Shown one piece after another: positions 1 through 7,829 of a DNA stretch of 42,282 bases. This DNA is from Cupriavidus basilensis (GTDB lineage: Bacteria; Pseudomonadota; Gammaproteobacteria; Burkholderiales; Burkholderiaceae). The stretch spans positions 1 through 42,282 of the forward strand of contig NZ_JARJLM010000180.1 in the NCBI RefSeq assembly GCF_029335485.1. Reading direction: 5' to 3'. The notes under the pieces were generated by a model that saw nothing but the letters and a program-made list of their open reading frames with translations, did not search any database and was not told the origin of the DNA. The translations under genes and the position numbers were made by a program. Each line of letters opens with the position of its first letter. Within the stretch, counting starts at the first letter, position 1.

Positions 1-205
1 CCCCTCAGAAACCGAACCCTTAGAAATAGAACGAATACCGCAAGGGGTTGCTTTTGTCGTAGGAACAGGTTTTAAACCTAACCTTATACGTAGCGTGACC
101 GGCCCTCAAAAGCGCCCCCCTTAGAGAAGACAGACAACCCAGAAGGGGGTAGCTGTTTTCTGCGGGACAGGTTTTAAAACGCGAATCCTTATACGTAGCC
201 GGGAG
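1..205. repeat. Two imperfect ~103-bp tandem repeats
   Basis: Two copies can be aligned by eye. Copy 1 has ACAGGTTTTA from base 65 and CCTTATACGTAGC at 82-94; copy 2 has the same strings from base 167 and at 187-199, so the unit is 102-105 bp. Each copy also starts with a CCCTT...AAGGG potential stem. A weaker third trace (CTGGTTTTAAGG) lies near 330. I see no convincing protein in either strand, although a 69-codon leftward frame runs through it and shows the repeat as ATYK..RFKTC. A structured non-coding RNA or the tail of an upstream transcript is possible. Confidence 0.55.
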
Positions 206-367
206 AGCGTGATAGGCTTGAAACCTCAATCACAACAGCTAGCACCGGGGTGTAGCACACCGCGCGGATTCGCTCCCTGTTGACGAAACAGCACCCTTCA
301 AAATCAAGCACATACCTATCCCGGCTCTGGTTTTAAGGTGTATCCCTGATTCGCCACCAGTATTAAG

Positions 368-402
368 AAGGGCCTAGCGCAAGCTAGGCCCTTTTTCTTT
401 TG
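368..402 (+). terminator. Rho-independent terminator (rightward)
   Basis: A perfect 9-bp stem GGGCCTAGC / GCTAGGCCC (370-378 and 383-391) is closed by the stable tetraloop GCAA and followed by TTTTTCTTTT. It ends a rightward transcript that comes from the repeat region or from a gene left of the window. Bases 403-483, between it and the Bug gene end, hold nothing recognisable. Confidence 0.9.
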
Positions 403-483
403 GCAACTGTCAACGGACAGTCAACCGCCACGGCGCCAAGCCCGTGCGCGCCCGCGACGCCGCGCAGGCAATCGGCCGCCTCC

Positions 484-1488
484 TCAATCCCCCTTGAACC
501 CCGAAGCCTTGATCACCGGCGTCCAGCGCGCGGCAAGGGCGTTCGCATACCGCGCAACCTCATCCGGCGCACCGCCGGAAAGCAGGTCATAGCCGGTGCG
601 CCCCAGCTTCTCGCGAACGTCCGGCATGGCGAGGATCTTGCGCACGGCGTCTCCCCACTGCGCGGCCACGTCGGGCGCGGTGCCCGCGCGCGCGTACAGC
701 AGGTAGCGCGACGCGGTCACCAGGTCTGGGAATCCGGATTCCGCAAACGTGGGCACGTTGGGCAGCGCGTCGGCGCGCTTGTCGCCGGCCACCGCCAGCA
801 CGCGGAGCTTGCCGGCGCGATGGTATTCCACGAAGGTGGTGGTGGCGTCCATGCCGGCAGCAATCTGGTTGCCCATCAGGTCCGTGACCAGGGGGCCACC
901 CCCGCGATAGGGCACCAGGGTGCTGCCGGCGTGGGACTGGGCGACGAATTCCACCGCCAGGAAGTGGAGCAGCGTGCCGACCGTGCTGATGCCGATCGAA
1001 TGCTCGGCGGGCCGGGCCTTGGCCGCCTGGACAAAATCGGCGAGCGTCTTGATCGGCGAGCTTGCATTGACCGCCAGGCCGAACTGCACGCCGGCCACGT
1101 CGGTGATCGCCTTGAAATCGGTGACGGGATTGAAGCGCATGTTGTTGTAGATCAGCGGGCCGATGAACATCGGATCCACTGGCGCCAGCAGCACGGTATT
1201 GCCGTCGGCGGGCGCGTTCTTCAGGACTTCCGCCGCCACGCGGGTGCCCGCGCCCGGACGGTTGTCGACGATGACGGTGCGGCCCATCGCGTCCTTGAGC
1301 TTCTCCGCCAGCAGGCGTCCCATGAAATCGGCCGGCCCGCCCGCGGGGAACGGCACGATGATGCGGGACACGGTCTGGCCCCAGGCCGCGCGCGAGAGCA
1401 CGCTGCCGGTACACAGGACGGCGGCGGCGCCGGCCAGCAAGGACCGGCGCGAGAGGCGCACGGCATCGAGAGGGTGGTGGTCGTTCAT
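484..1488 (-). CDS. Bug/TctC-family tripartite transporter substrate-binding protein
   Basis: This 334-residue protein belongs to the Bug (TctC) family of periplasmic solute receptors, which is greatly expanded in Burkholderiales. Members usually bind carboxylates or small amides and feed TctAB-type transporters or act as sensors. The N-terminus carries a Tat-like signal (SRRSLLAGAAAVL, residues about 14-26, then an Ala-rich segment). The mature start SRIIVPFPAGGPADFMGR is the typical Bug signature, and the PYRGGGPLVTDLMGNQI and FAESGFPDL segments are also family hallmarks. No tctA/tctB genes lie nearby, which is normal for orphan Bug receptors. It lies 28 bp after the amidase gene and is probably co-transcribed with it under the GntR regulator, so a ligand related to the amidase substrate or product is a reasonable inference. 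The exact ligand cannot be read from sequence. Confidence 0.9.
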   Translation of the reverse strand: MNDHHPLDAVRLSRRSLLAGAAAVLCTGSVLSRAAWGQTVSRIIVPFPAGGPADFMGRLLAEKLKDAMGRTVIVDNRPGAGTRVAAEVLKNAPADGNTVLLAPVDPMFIGPLIYNNMRFNPVTDFKAITDVAGVQFGLAVNASSPIKTLADFVQAAKARPAEHSIGISTVGTLLHFLAVEFVAQSHAGSTLVPYRGGGPLVTDLMGNQIAAGMDATTTFVEYHRAGKLRVLAVAGDKRADALPNVPTFAESGFPDLVTASRYLLYARAGTAPDVAAQWGDAVRKILAMPDVREKLGRTGYDLLSGGAPDEVARYANALAARWTPVIKASGFKGD

Positions 1489-1516
1489 GCGTTGCTCCTG
1501 GTTTGTCTGCGGGGGA

Positions 1517-2926
1517 TTACAGGGCGGTGAATGGGGTGAAGCGCGCTGCGTCTTCGATGACCTGGCCGGCTTGCAGCAGCAGGTCTTCCCTGAAGCGCCA
1601 CGCCATCAGTTGCACGCCGACGGGGATGCCACCGGCCATGCCTGTGGGTACCGAGAGGCCCGGCATGCCGAGCATGGCCGTGGCGAGCAGCGGGCTCTGG
1701 GCGTCGAGCAGCGCATGCATCTGTTCCAGCGAGCCGAGGTCGGCGTCTTGCGCGCACGGGCGCTGCCACGACACCGGCATCAGCACCAGCGGGTAGCCGT
1801 GCAGGAAGACCGACCAGTTGCGCGCCAGTGCCTGGCGCCGCGCCAGCGCATCGAGGAAATCGTCGCGGCTGGTTTGCGCCATGCCGTCGATCATGTTGCG
1901 CTGGCTGCGGCGCATGGCTTCGTCGCCGTGGTGTTCCACGCCCGCGATGATGTTGCGGCGGCTGTCGTCCGTGATCAGCGTGCGCCAGAGCGCCGCGGCT
2001 TCGAGGAAGTCGGGCAAGGCGGCTTCTTCCACGGCGTAGCCGGCCTGCTGCAGCCATTGCGCCGCGCTGTCCAGCGCCTGGCCGACCGCCGGGTCGATGG
2101 GGATGCCCGGGCAATGCTTGAACAGCGCCACGCGGATCGGGCCCGCCGGCGGCGGCAGTTCCAATGGCGCCGGGACCCAGGCGGGATCGCGCGGGTCGGG
2201 GCGCGCCATGGCGTGATAGCCGAGCCGCAGGTCGGCCATGCTGCGCGCCATGGCGCCCTGCACCGACATCAGTTGCGGCGTGATGCCGCGCTCGGCGCTG
2301 GCGCTGGGGTTGTACGCGGGCACGCGGCCTATCGTCGGCCGCAAGCCGGGTACGCCGCAGGCATAGGCCGGATAGCGGATGGAGCCGCCGATGTCGTTGC
2401 CGTGCGCCAGCGCGCCCATGCCGCAAGCCACCGCGGCAGCAGCGCCGCCGCTGGAGCCGCCGGGCGTGATATCCGCATCCCAGGGGTTGAGCGTGCGGCC
2501 GTGCAGGCCGTTGTCCGTGAACCAGCGCGACGAGTAGGTGGCGGTGTTGCTGCGGCCGACGATGATGGCGCCGGCATTGCGCCAGTGCGCCACCACGGGC
2601 GCATCTTCGCGCGCGATGTTGTCCTTCAGCGGGATCACGCCGTTGGTGGTGGCGTGCCCTGCCTGGTCCACGTTGATCTTGATGGTGACCGGCACGCCGT
2701 GCAGCGGGCCGAGTGGCGCGCCGCTCATAACCTGCTGGTCAGCCGCATCGGCGCTGGCCAGCGCCTGCTCGGCCAGCACCTCGGCCAGCGCGTTGATGCG
2801 CGGGTTGAGCTGCGCGATGCGTGCAAGCACGCTGGCGGTAGCCTCGCGGCAAGAGATGTCGCGGCTGCGCACGGCGGCGGCGATGTCGACGGCGCTCCAG
2901 CGCCACAGCGTTTCGGGGGTGTTCAC
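1517..2926 (-). CDS. Amidase (amidase signature family)
   Basis: Amidase-signature hydrolase that cleaves carboxamide bonds, probably cytoplasmic. From the chosen start it has 469 residues. The Ser-cisSer-Lys triad is visible: Lys83 in VPVTIKINVD, cis-Ser158 in the GGSSGG loop, and the nucleophile Ser182 in NDIGGSIRYPA, with the same 75- and 24-residue spacings as in FAAH. I choose GTG at 2926 (MNTPETLW) because GGAG sits 6 nt upstream; an in-frame TTG at 2950 would add 8 residues but has no ribosome site. It lies between the GntR regulator and the Bug receptor on the same strand, suggesting a small inducible catabolic unit for an imported amide or amino-acid derivative. The true substrate is unknown; it is not GatA-like in context, since no gatB or gatC is present. 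Confidence 0.9.
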   Translation of the reverse strand: MNTPETLWRWSAVDIAAAVRSRDISCREATASVLARIAQLNPRINALAEVLAEQALASADAADQQVMSGAPLGPLHGVPVTIKINVDQAGHATTNGVIPLKDNIAREDAPVVAHWRNAGAIIVGRSNTATYSSRWFTDNGLHGRTLNPWDADITPGGSSGGAAAAVACGMGALAHGNDIGGSIRYPAYACGVPGLRPTIGRVPAYNPSASAERGITPQLMSVQGAMARSMADLRLGYHAMARPDPRDPAWVPAPLELPPPAGPIRVALFKHCPGIPIDPAVGQALDSAAQWLQQAGYAVEEAALPDFLEAAALWRTLITDDSRRNIIAGVEHHGDEAMRRSQRNMIDGMAQTSRDDFLDALARRQALARNWSVFLHGYPLVLMPVSWQRPCAQDADLGSLEQMHALLDAQSPLLATAMLGMPGLSVPTGMAGGIPVGVQLMAWRFREDLLLQAGQVIEDAARFTPFTAL

Positions 2927-3033
2927 GTGGGACTCCAGGATGTCGGGCAAAAGGGATCCCGCCCCCCATGCATGGTGGGAGTTCGGAGAGGCGGACGGTG
3001 GGTGCCGGCGGGCCGTGCCCGCGCGGCGGCGGG

Positions 3034-3810
3034 TTAGTCGCTCGGGTTCATCAGCAGGCTTCCCCGGTCGACGCGTGATTCGGCCTCGAGGGCGAGGGCT
3101 TCGGCGTGCTCCATATGCGCGTGCATGAGCGCGCGGGCGCGATCGGCATCGCGGGCGCGGAATGCGTCCATCAGGTCCGAGTGGCTGTGGAGGATTTCAT
3201 CGTCGAAGCGGTCGAAGCTTTGCTGCGCATTGCGCACCACGATCACGCGCCGGATGATGTCGTTGAGCAGGCGGCAGAACAGCGCCAGCATGGGACTGCT
3301 GCACGCATCGGTCAGCCGGTCGTGAAACAGCAGGTCCGCTTCGCGCCGCTCGTTCCAGTCCGCGCTGCCGCCGTGCGCCGGATGGCTCAGGCCGATCAGG
3401 GCATCGAGCTCAGCCAGGTCGGCGTCGGTCAGGCGCGGCGTGACGTTGGCCGCCAGTTCCGGCTCCACCGCGCGGCGCAGGGCGTACAGCGTGGCGATAT
3501 CGACCGGCTGGAAGTACAGGAAGTTGGAGACGGCCTCCAGGCAGCGGTCGTACGAGGGCTGCGCCAGCGTGGCGCCGCCGTTGGGCCCGGTGCTGACGGT
3601 CACCAGGCCTTGCACCTGCAAGGCGGCCAGCGCCTCGCGCACGGTCCCCCGCGCCACGCCCATCTGCTCGATGAGGGCCGCCTCCTGTGGCAGCTTGTCC
3701 CCCACCTTCTGCTGCGTCTGGACGATCCAGCGCTTGATGTCGGCGACCACCTGGTCGGAGCGCTTGACGCGCCGCGTGCCCGAGATCCTGGGCTTGGCTT
3801 CCTTGGACAT
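3034..3810 (-). CDS. GntR/FadR (FCD) transcriptional regulator
   Basis: Ligand-responsive DNA-binding protein of the GntR family, FCD subfamily (258 residues). The N-terminal winged helix is at about residues 17-80, with ALIEQMGVARGTVREALAALQVQGLV as helix-turn-helix and start of the wing. The all-helical FCD effector domain follows from about residue 100, with the metal-binding pattern LFHDRL..A and repeated histidines near the C-terminus. I start it at ATG 3810 (MSKEAKPR); the frame stays open 68 codons upstream, but that extension is unlike the family. It precedes the amidase and Bug genes and has a perfect palindrome 18 bp before its start, so autoregulated control of the amidase-Bug unit is likely. 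Confidence 0.9.
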   Translation of the reverse strand: MSKEAKPRISGTRRVKRSDQVVADIKRWIVQTQQKVGDKLPQEAALIEQMGVARGTVREALAALQVQGLVTVSTGPNGGATLAQPSYDRCLEAVSNFLYFQPVDIATLYALRRAVEPELAANVTPRLTDADLAELDALIGLSHPAHGGSADWNERREADLLFHDRLTDACSSPMLALFCRLLNDIIRRVIVVRNAQQSFDRFDDEILHSHSDLMDAFRARDADRARALMHAHMEHAEALALEAESRVDRGSLLMNPSD

Positions 3811-3828
3811 CGCTGACAGCCTATTTAT

Positions 3829-3853
3829 GATCATAATTATCAGAATTATGATC
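3829..3853. promoter_or_regulatory. Palindromic operator upstream of the GntR gene
   Basis: Perfect inverted repeat GATCATAATT, a 5-nt spacer (ATCAG), then AATTATGATC. It lies 18 bp before the GntR start codon in an AT-rich island of a GC-rich sequence. GntR/FCD regulators commonly bind such AT-rich dyads in their own promoter, so I infer autoregulation. Confidence 0.75.
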
Positions 3854-4296
3854 GGCTGGATGGTTCTTCCAATACGGGTATTCCCTGCGCTGGCATTCCC
3901 CGCAGCGTGGCCCGGCGCCGGCAGGGCGCCCTCGCCGCAGATTGCGGCGGCGAGTTCTACAATCAGGGGCACGGCTATCATCTGCTTGATAGGCAATTGA
4001 CGGCGAGCAAGCACCGTGAGATCACCGGCGCGGCAACGGTGCGGTACGCGCTATCGGCGCTGGGAGCGGATGACATCGACCACTATGGCCGGCCCCTGTC
4101 CACGCAACTGGCCGGGGCGTTTCACAGCACTGCGCCAGCGCTTGGCAGCGGGTTGCCATCGGCGCCTGGAAGGGCATCCGCTGGCCGGAAGCCGATCGCT
4201 GCGTGATGCTGCCCGGCAGTTGGATGCAGCGCCGCGCGCGGTTGGCTCAACGAATCTCACTGTTGAGCACCGATTCCAGCCGCTGACACAGATTCT
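3854..4296. other. 443-bp intergenic stretch without a confident gene
   Basis: The region separates two leftward units. It holds a short dyad CTATCA (6-nt spacer) TGATAG at 3975-3992. Open frames occur on both strands (for example 4016-4321 rightward), but none has a ribosome site or a familiar motif. It may contain decayed coding sequence; I make no call. Confidence 0.4.
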
Positions 4297-4848
4297 CTAT
4301 GCTCCAGCGTCGCCGGTATAGCCAGGCGACAGCGGCCTCGGTTGGAATTCTTCAGGACCAAGCGCCGCACGTGCTTTCAGCGGGAGCATCAAGGTCATGG
4401 GATGCATTGGCGATGCTCGAAAACCGTAATGCTCATAGAACTGCTTTGCGCGCGCATTCAACGCATGGACGAGCAACGCTCGAACACCGACATTCTCGGC
4501 AACAGATTGCACACGGGTTACCGCATCCTGGAGCAAGGCTGCGCCGAGCTTGTTGCCTCGGGCGCGAGCATCGACAGCGAGCCTTGCAAGCACCATCACC
4601 GGCACCGGATCGGGCATGTTGCGCCGGACTGTGCTGGGGGCCTCCCGGTGCGTGACGGCGCCCGCTGCCAAAGCGTAATACCCAAACACGCACTGGTCGG
4701 GATCGACCACGACGAAGGTGCGGCTGGCCCCGTTTAGATGGTTGGTCAATGCACGCCGCTTTAGCCAATCGTCCAGCGATGGTTCGCCGCAATGGAACCC
4801 ATCGAGTCGATGCGTCGCGGCACGCGACCGTGATGCTGACAGCTGCAT
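4297..4848 (-). CDS. GNAT acetyltransferase toxin, TacT-like
   Basis: GNAT-fold protein of 183 residues resembling TacT/AtaT-type toxins, which acetylate the amino group of charged tRNAs and stop translation. The start MQLSASRSRAATHRLDGFHCGEPSLDDWLKRRA is typical of the toxin branch. The acetyl-CoA loop is seen as DARARGNKLGAALL, and the conserved catalytic Tyr lies in AKQFYEHYGF. The gene starts only 2 nt after the antitoxin stop codon; I choose ATG 4848, with AAGG 7 nt before it, over in-frame GTG codons at 4854 and 4872 that overlap the antitoxin. The tight coupling with a DUF1778 gene supports the toxin assignment. Activity and target tRNA are inferred from the family only. The C-terminal extension after LMLPLKA is about 20 residues. 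Confidence 0.88.
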   Translation of the reverse strand: MQLSASRSRAATHRLDGFHCGEPSLDDWLKRRALTNHLNGASRTFVVVDPDQCVFGYYALAAGAVTHREAPSTVRRNMPDPVPVMVLARLAVDARARGNKLGAALLQDAVTRVQSVAENVGVRALLVHALNARAKQFYEHYGFRASPMHPMTLMLPLKARAALGPEEFQPRPLSPGYTGDAGA

Positions 4849-4850
4849 GC

Positions 4851-5123
4851 TCACACCTTGCCCGTGCTCCACGGAGCCTTAATGGCCATCAGGCGTTCAA
4901 GGCCAGGATTGGCGTCTTGTGGCGAGTCGAGCAACGCAGTGAACTGCCGGAACCGGCTCTCGTCCAGGCTGAAAAAGACCTGACCCAGCAGAATAGCCCT
5001 TGCGCGCTCGCACGCAGCTTCCAGCATGAAATCCGAGCGATTCTTTCCCAGCAGACTAGCGGCGTGGTCGATCAGGTCGCGCTGCTCGGGCAGCGCACGT
5101 AAGTTGATGGCGGCGTCACGCAT
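4851..5123 (-). CDS. DUF1778 antitoxin, TacA-like
   Basis: Ninety-residue protein of the DUF1778 family, the antitoxin partner of TacT-like acetyltransferases. The N-terminal part (INLRALPEQRDLIDHAASLLGKNRSDFMLEAA, residues about 6-37) is a ribbon-helix-helix DNA-binding fold. The C-terminal part (FFSLDESRFRQFTALLDSP) is the segment that in TacA homologues wraps and blocks the toxin. AGGGGA lies 6 nt before the ATG. As the first gene of the pair it should repress its own operon by binding dyads in the leader; an ATGTG/CACAT dyad lies 15 bp upstream. Confidence 0.9.
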   Translation of the reverse strand: MRDAAINLRALPEQRDLIDHAASLLGKNRSDFMLEAACERARAILLGQVFFSLDESRFRQFTALLDSPQDANPGLERLMAIKAPWSTGKV

Positions 5124-5137
5124 GGGCTTCCCCTTTG

Positions 5138-5160
5138 ATGTGATGACAATAGATACACAT
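5138..5160 (-). promoter_or_regulatory. Possible TA operator and promoter elements
   Basis: The dyad ATGTG (12-13 nt) CACAT at 5138-5160 lies between the antitoxin start and a leftward TTGACA hexamer at 5187-5182. No good -10 sits 17 nt from that hexamer (TGCCAT at best). Ribbon-helix-helix antitoxins usually bind dyads here, hence the tentative operator call. Confidence 0.3.
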
Positions 5161-5457
5161 GGCAGGATGACGTATAGCGATTGTCAACACACGATGATGG
5201 CGAGCGATTCTGGCCATGGCAGAATTGCGACGGAATACTCACCCCGCGGAGGACCTTGCCAGTGCACGTGCGGTGCTTGCCGCGATCGACGGCGGCAACT
5301 ACAGCTTCGTCATCCATACCCAGGGCGCCGCGGCTGCGAGCGCCGCGGAAATTGCGGCAAGAAACAGAGGATCCACGCTTCGGAACGGCGAAGTGTCTCG
5401 ACCGTACCCGGAAGCGTAAAAGCGCCGTGCAAAGAATGGACGGCGGCCCTGCTTCCA
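5161..5457. other. Intergenic stretch with a doubtful 67-codon frame
   Basis: A rightward frame at 5216-5419 encodes MAELRRNTHPAEDLASARAV... and ends PYPEA. It has no ribosome site and no family match I know. It could be a small orphan gene or the remnant of a longer one between two leftward units. Nothing else is recognisable here. Confidence 0.25.
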
Positions 5458-7743
5458 TCAATAGAAATAGCGCGTGTCGGCCGCTTCCGGGCTCTTGGCG
5501 TACAGCTTGTGCAGCAAGGTGAAGGCGCTGCGCGAGGTGGGCGTATGGCGCTCGCCATAGCGCGACTGCCTCACCAGGCGCGCCAGCACCGTGGCGCCTT
5601 CCGGCAGCCGCGGGTTGGCGCTGATGTAGGGCAGGATCTGCCGGCCCATCCATTCGGTCGTGCTCAGGTCCTGGTAGCGCTTGAGCTGCGCGGCGGCGTC
5701 GCGCGCCGCGGCCGCATCGTGGAAGGCCGGTGGCACTTGGGACAGCGGCTTGAAGCCGGCCTTGCCATCGGTGAACATCGCCTGCGAATAGTAGCTGCGC
5801 TGCATCCACTCGGCGCGGCCAAGTCCGGGCACTTCCTTGAGCAGCATCATGCGCGCCAGCAAGTAGCGCTGCTCGGCGGGGTCGGCTGCCTGCACGGCAG
5901 CCTGCAGGTTCCTGCTGTCGCTCTCGGCCTGCCAGGCGCGCAGGGCCTCGGCGGCCACGGCGGCCTGGCCGGTCATGGCGGCGCGCTGCCAGGCTTCGCT
6001 GAGCAGCCGCACCTTGAGGCCGCGCGCCAGCGGCGGCGATGCTGCCACCGAGGCCGCAGGCGTGGGCGGGACAGCCGCCGTCGCCCCCGCCTCCCCTCCC
6101 GTCCCCAGCCGCAGCAGTTCCACGGCAGTGAACTGGCTGTACAGCCAATCCTGCGTGTCCTGGTCGAGGAGCCCCTTGTCGCTGCCCTTGGGCAGATCTT
6201 CGGTGAAACCTCGGCTGCCATAGTAGGCGTCGAATCCAAGCGGCGTGCGCGGGAAATTCTGCGCCACGCCGTCCAGCGATAATGCCGCGCGCATCGCCAG
6301 CGAGCCGAACAGCTGGCGCGTGCCAAGCCCCTCTTCCGGCAGCAGTGGCGCGGCGCGGGTCAGTTCGGCGCGCGCCTCGTCATAACGTAGCGCCATCAGC
6401 GCCAGGCGCGCGCGATGCCAGGCAAAGTGCAGGTAGAGCGGGCTCGATTGCGGCAGCGCGCGGCTGTCCTTGACCAACTGCGCGGTGTGCGGCTGGCCAG
6501 GCTGTGCGACCATCACGGCGCTGGCCAGCCACGGCAAGGCGCGGGTACGCTGCCAGCGCTCGAATACCAGCTGCTGGCTGCGCGCGATGCGCTCGGGTTC
6601 GGCGAAGATGCTGTCGGTGCTAAGGGTGCCGGTGAGATAAAGCCAGTCGTCGGCGTAGCCGGCGGCCGGCATCAGCGCCCACAGCCAGCGGATATCCGAC
6701 GACCATTGCTGCAGCGAAGCCGGTGGCTGGCGGCCGTCCATGGCCTGCCAGCGGCGCTGCCAGACCTCGCCGGGGACCACGCGCGACTCGATCATGTCGA
6801 TCATGTCGGCCGCTGCCGCACGCACCGCCGGGTCGCGCGCCTTGGACGCCAGCGTGTGCAGGCGCACCGCCATCGGATGCCCGGACCAGTCCCCGCCGAG
6901 CGTGTCGCGTGCCCGCGCGGTGTCGACCAACAGCTGGCGCCGCCAGTTGCGCGCCACCAGGTAGCTGGCCCACTCATGCCAGGGCGAACCGGCATCGGCA
7001 GCGATCTCGGTGAAGGACTTGCCGGCGGCGTCGTAGTCGCCACCATAGAATTGCATCGACGCCAGCTGATAGCGGCGATCGCGCTCCAGCCACTGTGGCG
7101 CGCCTGATGCCAGTGCGGGCAAGGCCGGCTGCGCCGCGCCTTTGCCGGCGGAGCAGGTGGCGAATACCGCGTCCTGCCCGGCGATCCACGTGCTGACCCA
7201 TTGCTGCGCGTCGGCATGGTCGGCGCTGCGCCTGGCCAGCGTGGCGGCCGCGGTTTCGAAGGCCGCGGCGCCACAGTTCGGTGCGTAGGTAAAGTCCATG
7301 GTATTGCGCTCGCCGGGCCTAACCTCCACCGATTGCACGACACCGGCTTTCGCGCGCGCCTGCATCCAGGCCTTGATCGCGGCTTGGGTGCGGGTGTAGT
7401 CGTCGGCCTGCACCAGCTTGCCGGCCAGCAGGCTGCTGCGGTCCTCGTCGGACAGCGGCGGCAGCCCCAGCATCTGGCGGTAAGCCAGCATCAGGTACGG
7501 CGCGGCATAGCCGGGCCACAGCACGCCCAGGTGGCCGTCCATGTATTTCGGCAAGGCGGCCTTCTCCGGCTGGATGCGCGAGGTGGCGACCAGCGTGGAC
7601 ATCTCGCCGCCGCCAGAGGCGCGGGCGCCGCCGCACAACAATGCGGCGGCCAGCGGCAGCAGCGCCAGCAGGCGCAAAGAGTGCGGCCGGCGCTTGGGCC
7701 GGGCGGAATGCAGAGGGGAAAAGATGGGCAAGAAAACGGGCAT
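5458..7743 (-). CDS. Large secreted protein of unknown function, helical-repeat-like
   Basis: I do not recognise a characterised family. The 761-residue product has an N-terminal signal peptide: a basic stretch (ARPKRRPHSLR) followed by LLALLPLAAALLCGGARASG. The rest is rich in Ala, Leu, Trp and Arg with many amphipathic helices (for example YQLASMQFYGGDYDAAGKSF), which suggests a TPR- or Sel1-like solenoid in the periplasm. Only a few Cys are present. An Ala/Pro linker (about residues 545-565) splits the solenoid. I choose ATG 7743 because GGAG precedes it; two ATGs at 7764 and 7761 have no such site. It follows the DUF3142 gene by 86 bp on the same strand, and the pair probably works together. 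The role remains unknown. Confidence 0.75.
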   Translation of the reverse strand: MPVFLPIFSPLHSARPKRRPHSLRLLALLPLAAALLCGGARASGGGEMSTLVATSRIQPEKAALPKYMDGHLGVLWPGYAAPYLMLAYRQMLGLPPLSDEDRSSLLAGKLVQADDYTRTQAAIKAWMQARAKAGVVQSVEVRPGERNTMDFTYAPNCGAAAFETAAATLARRSADHADAQQWVSTWIAGQDAVFATCSAGKGAAQPALPALASGAPQWLERDRRYQLASMQFYGGDYDAAGKSFTEIAADAGSPWHEWASYLVARNWRRQLLVDTARARDTLGGDWSGHPMAVRLHTLASKARDPAVRAAAADMIDMIESRVVPGEVWQRRWQAMDGRQPPASLQQWSSDIRWLWALMPAAGYADDWLYLTGTLSTDSIFAEPERIARSQQLVFERWQRTRALPWLASAVMVAQPGQPHTAQLVKDSRALPQSSPLYLHFAWHRARLALMALRYDEARAELTRAAPLLPEEGLGTRQLFGSLAMRAALSLDGVAQNFPRTPLGFDAYYGSRGFTEDLPKGSDKGLLDQDTQDWLYSQFTAVELLRLGTGGEAGATAAVPPTPAASVAASPPLARGLKVRLLSEAWQRAAMTGQAAVAAEALRAWQAESDSRNLQAAVQAADPAEQRYLLARMMLLKEVPGLGRAEWMQRSYYSQAMFTDGKAGFKPLSQVPPAFHDAAAARDAAAQLKRYQDLSTTEWMGRQILPYISANPRLPEGATVLARLVRQSRYGERHTPTSRSAFTLLHKLYAKSPEAADTRYFY

Positions 7744-7829
7744 ATCGACAAGCTCCAGCATCATTCGGGGCCGCTGTGTCCATCACGGCAGCCAGGCATC
7801 GGTCAAGCGGATGGTCCATGGCCGGAACC

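Noticed and set aside
1-205. CRISPR array for the repeats at the left edge
   Set aside because: Only two long copies are present, they are imperfect, and there are no regular short repeats with unique spacers or cas genes.
2926-2950. TTG 2950 as amidase start
   Set aside because: No ribosome site. GTG 2926 has GGAG at a good distance and places the domain start normally.
1163-3037. A 624-codon rightward open frame
   Set aside because: Antisense of the amidase and part of the Bug gene; composition typical of a shadow.
5216-5419. 67-codon rightward gene
   Set aside because: No ribosome site, no known family and no conserved neighbour; kept only as a remark in the intergenic entry.
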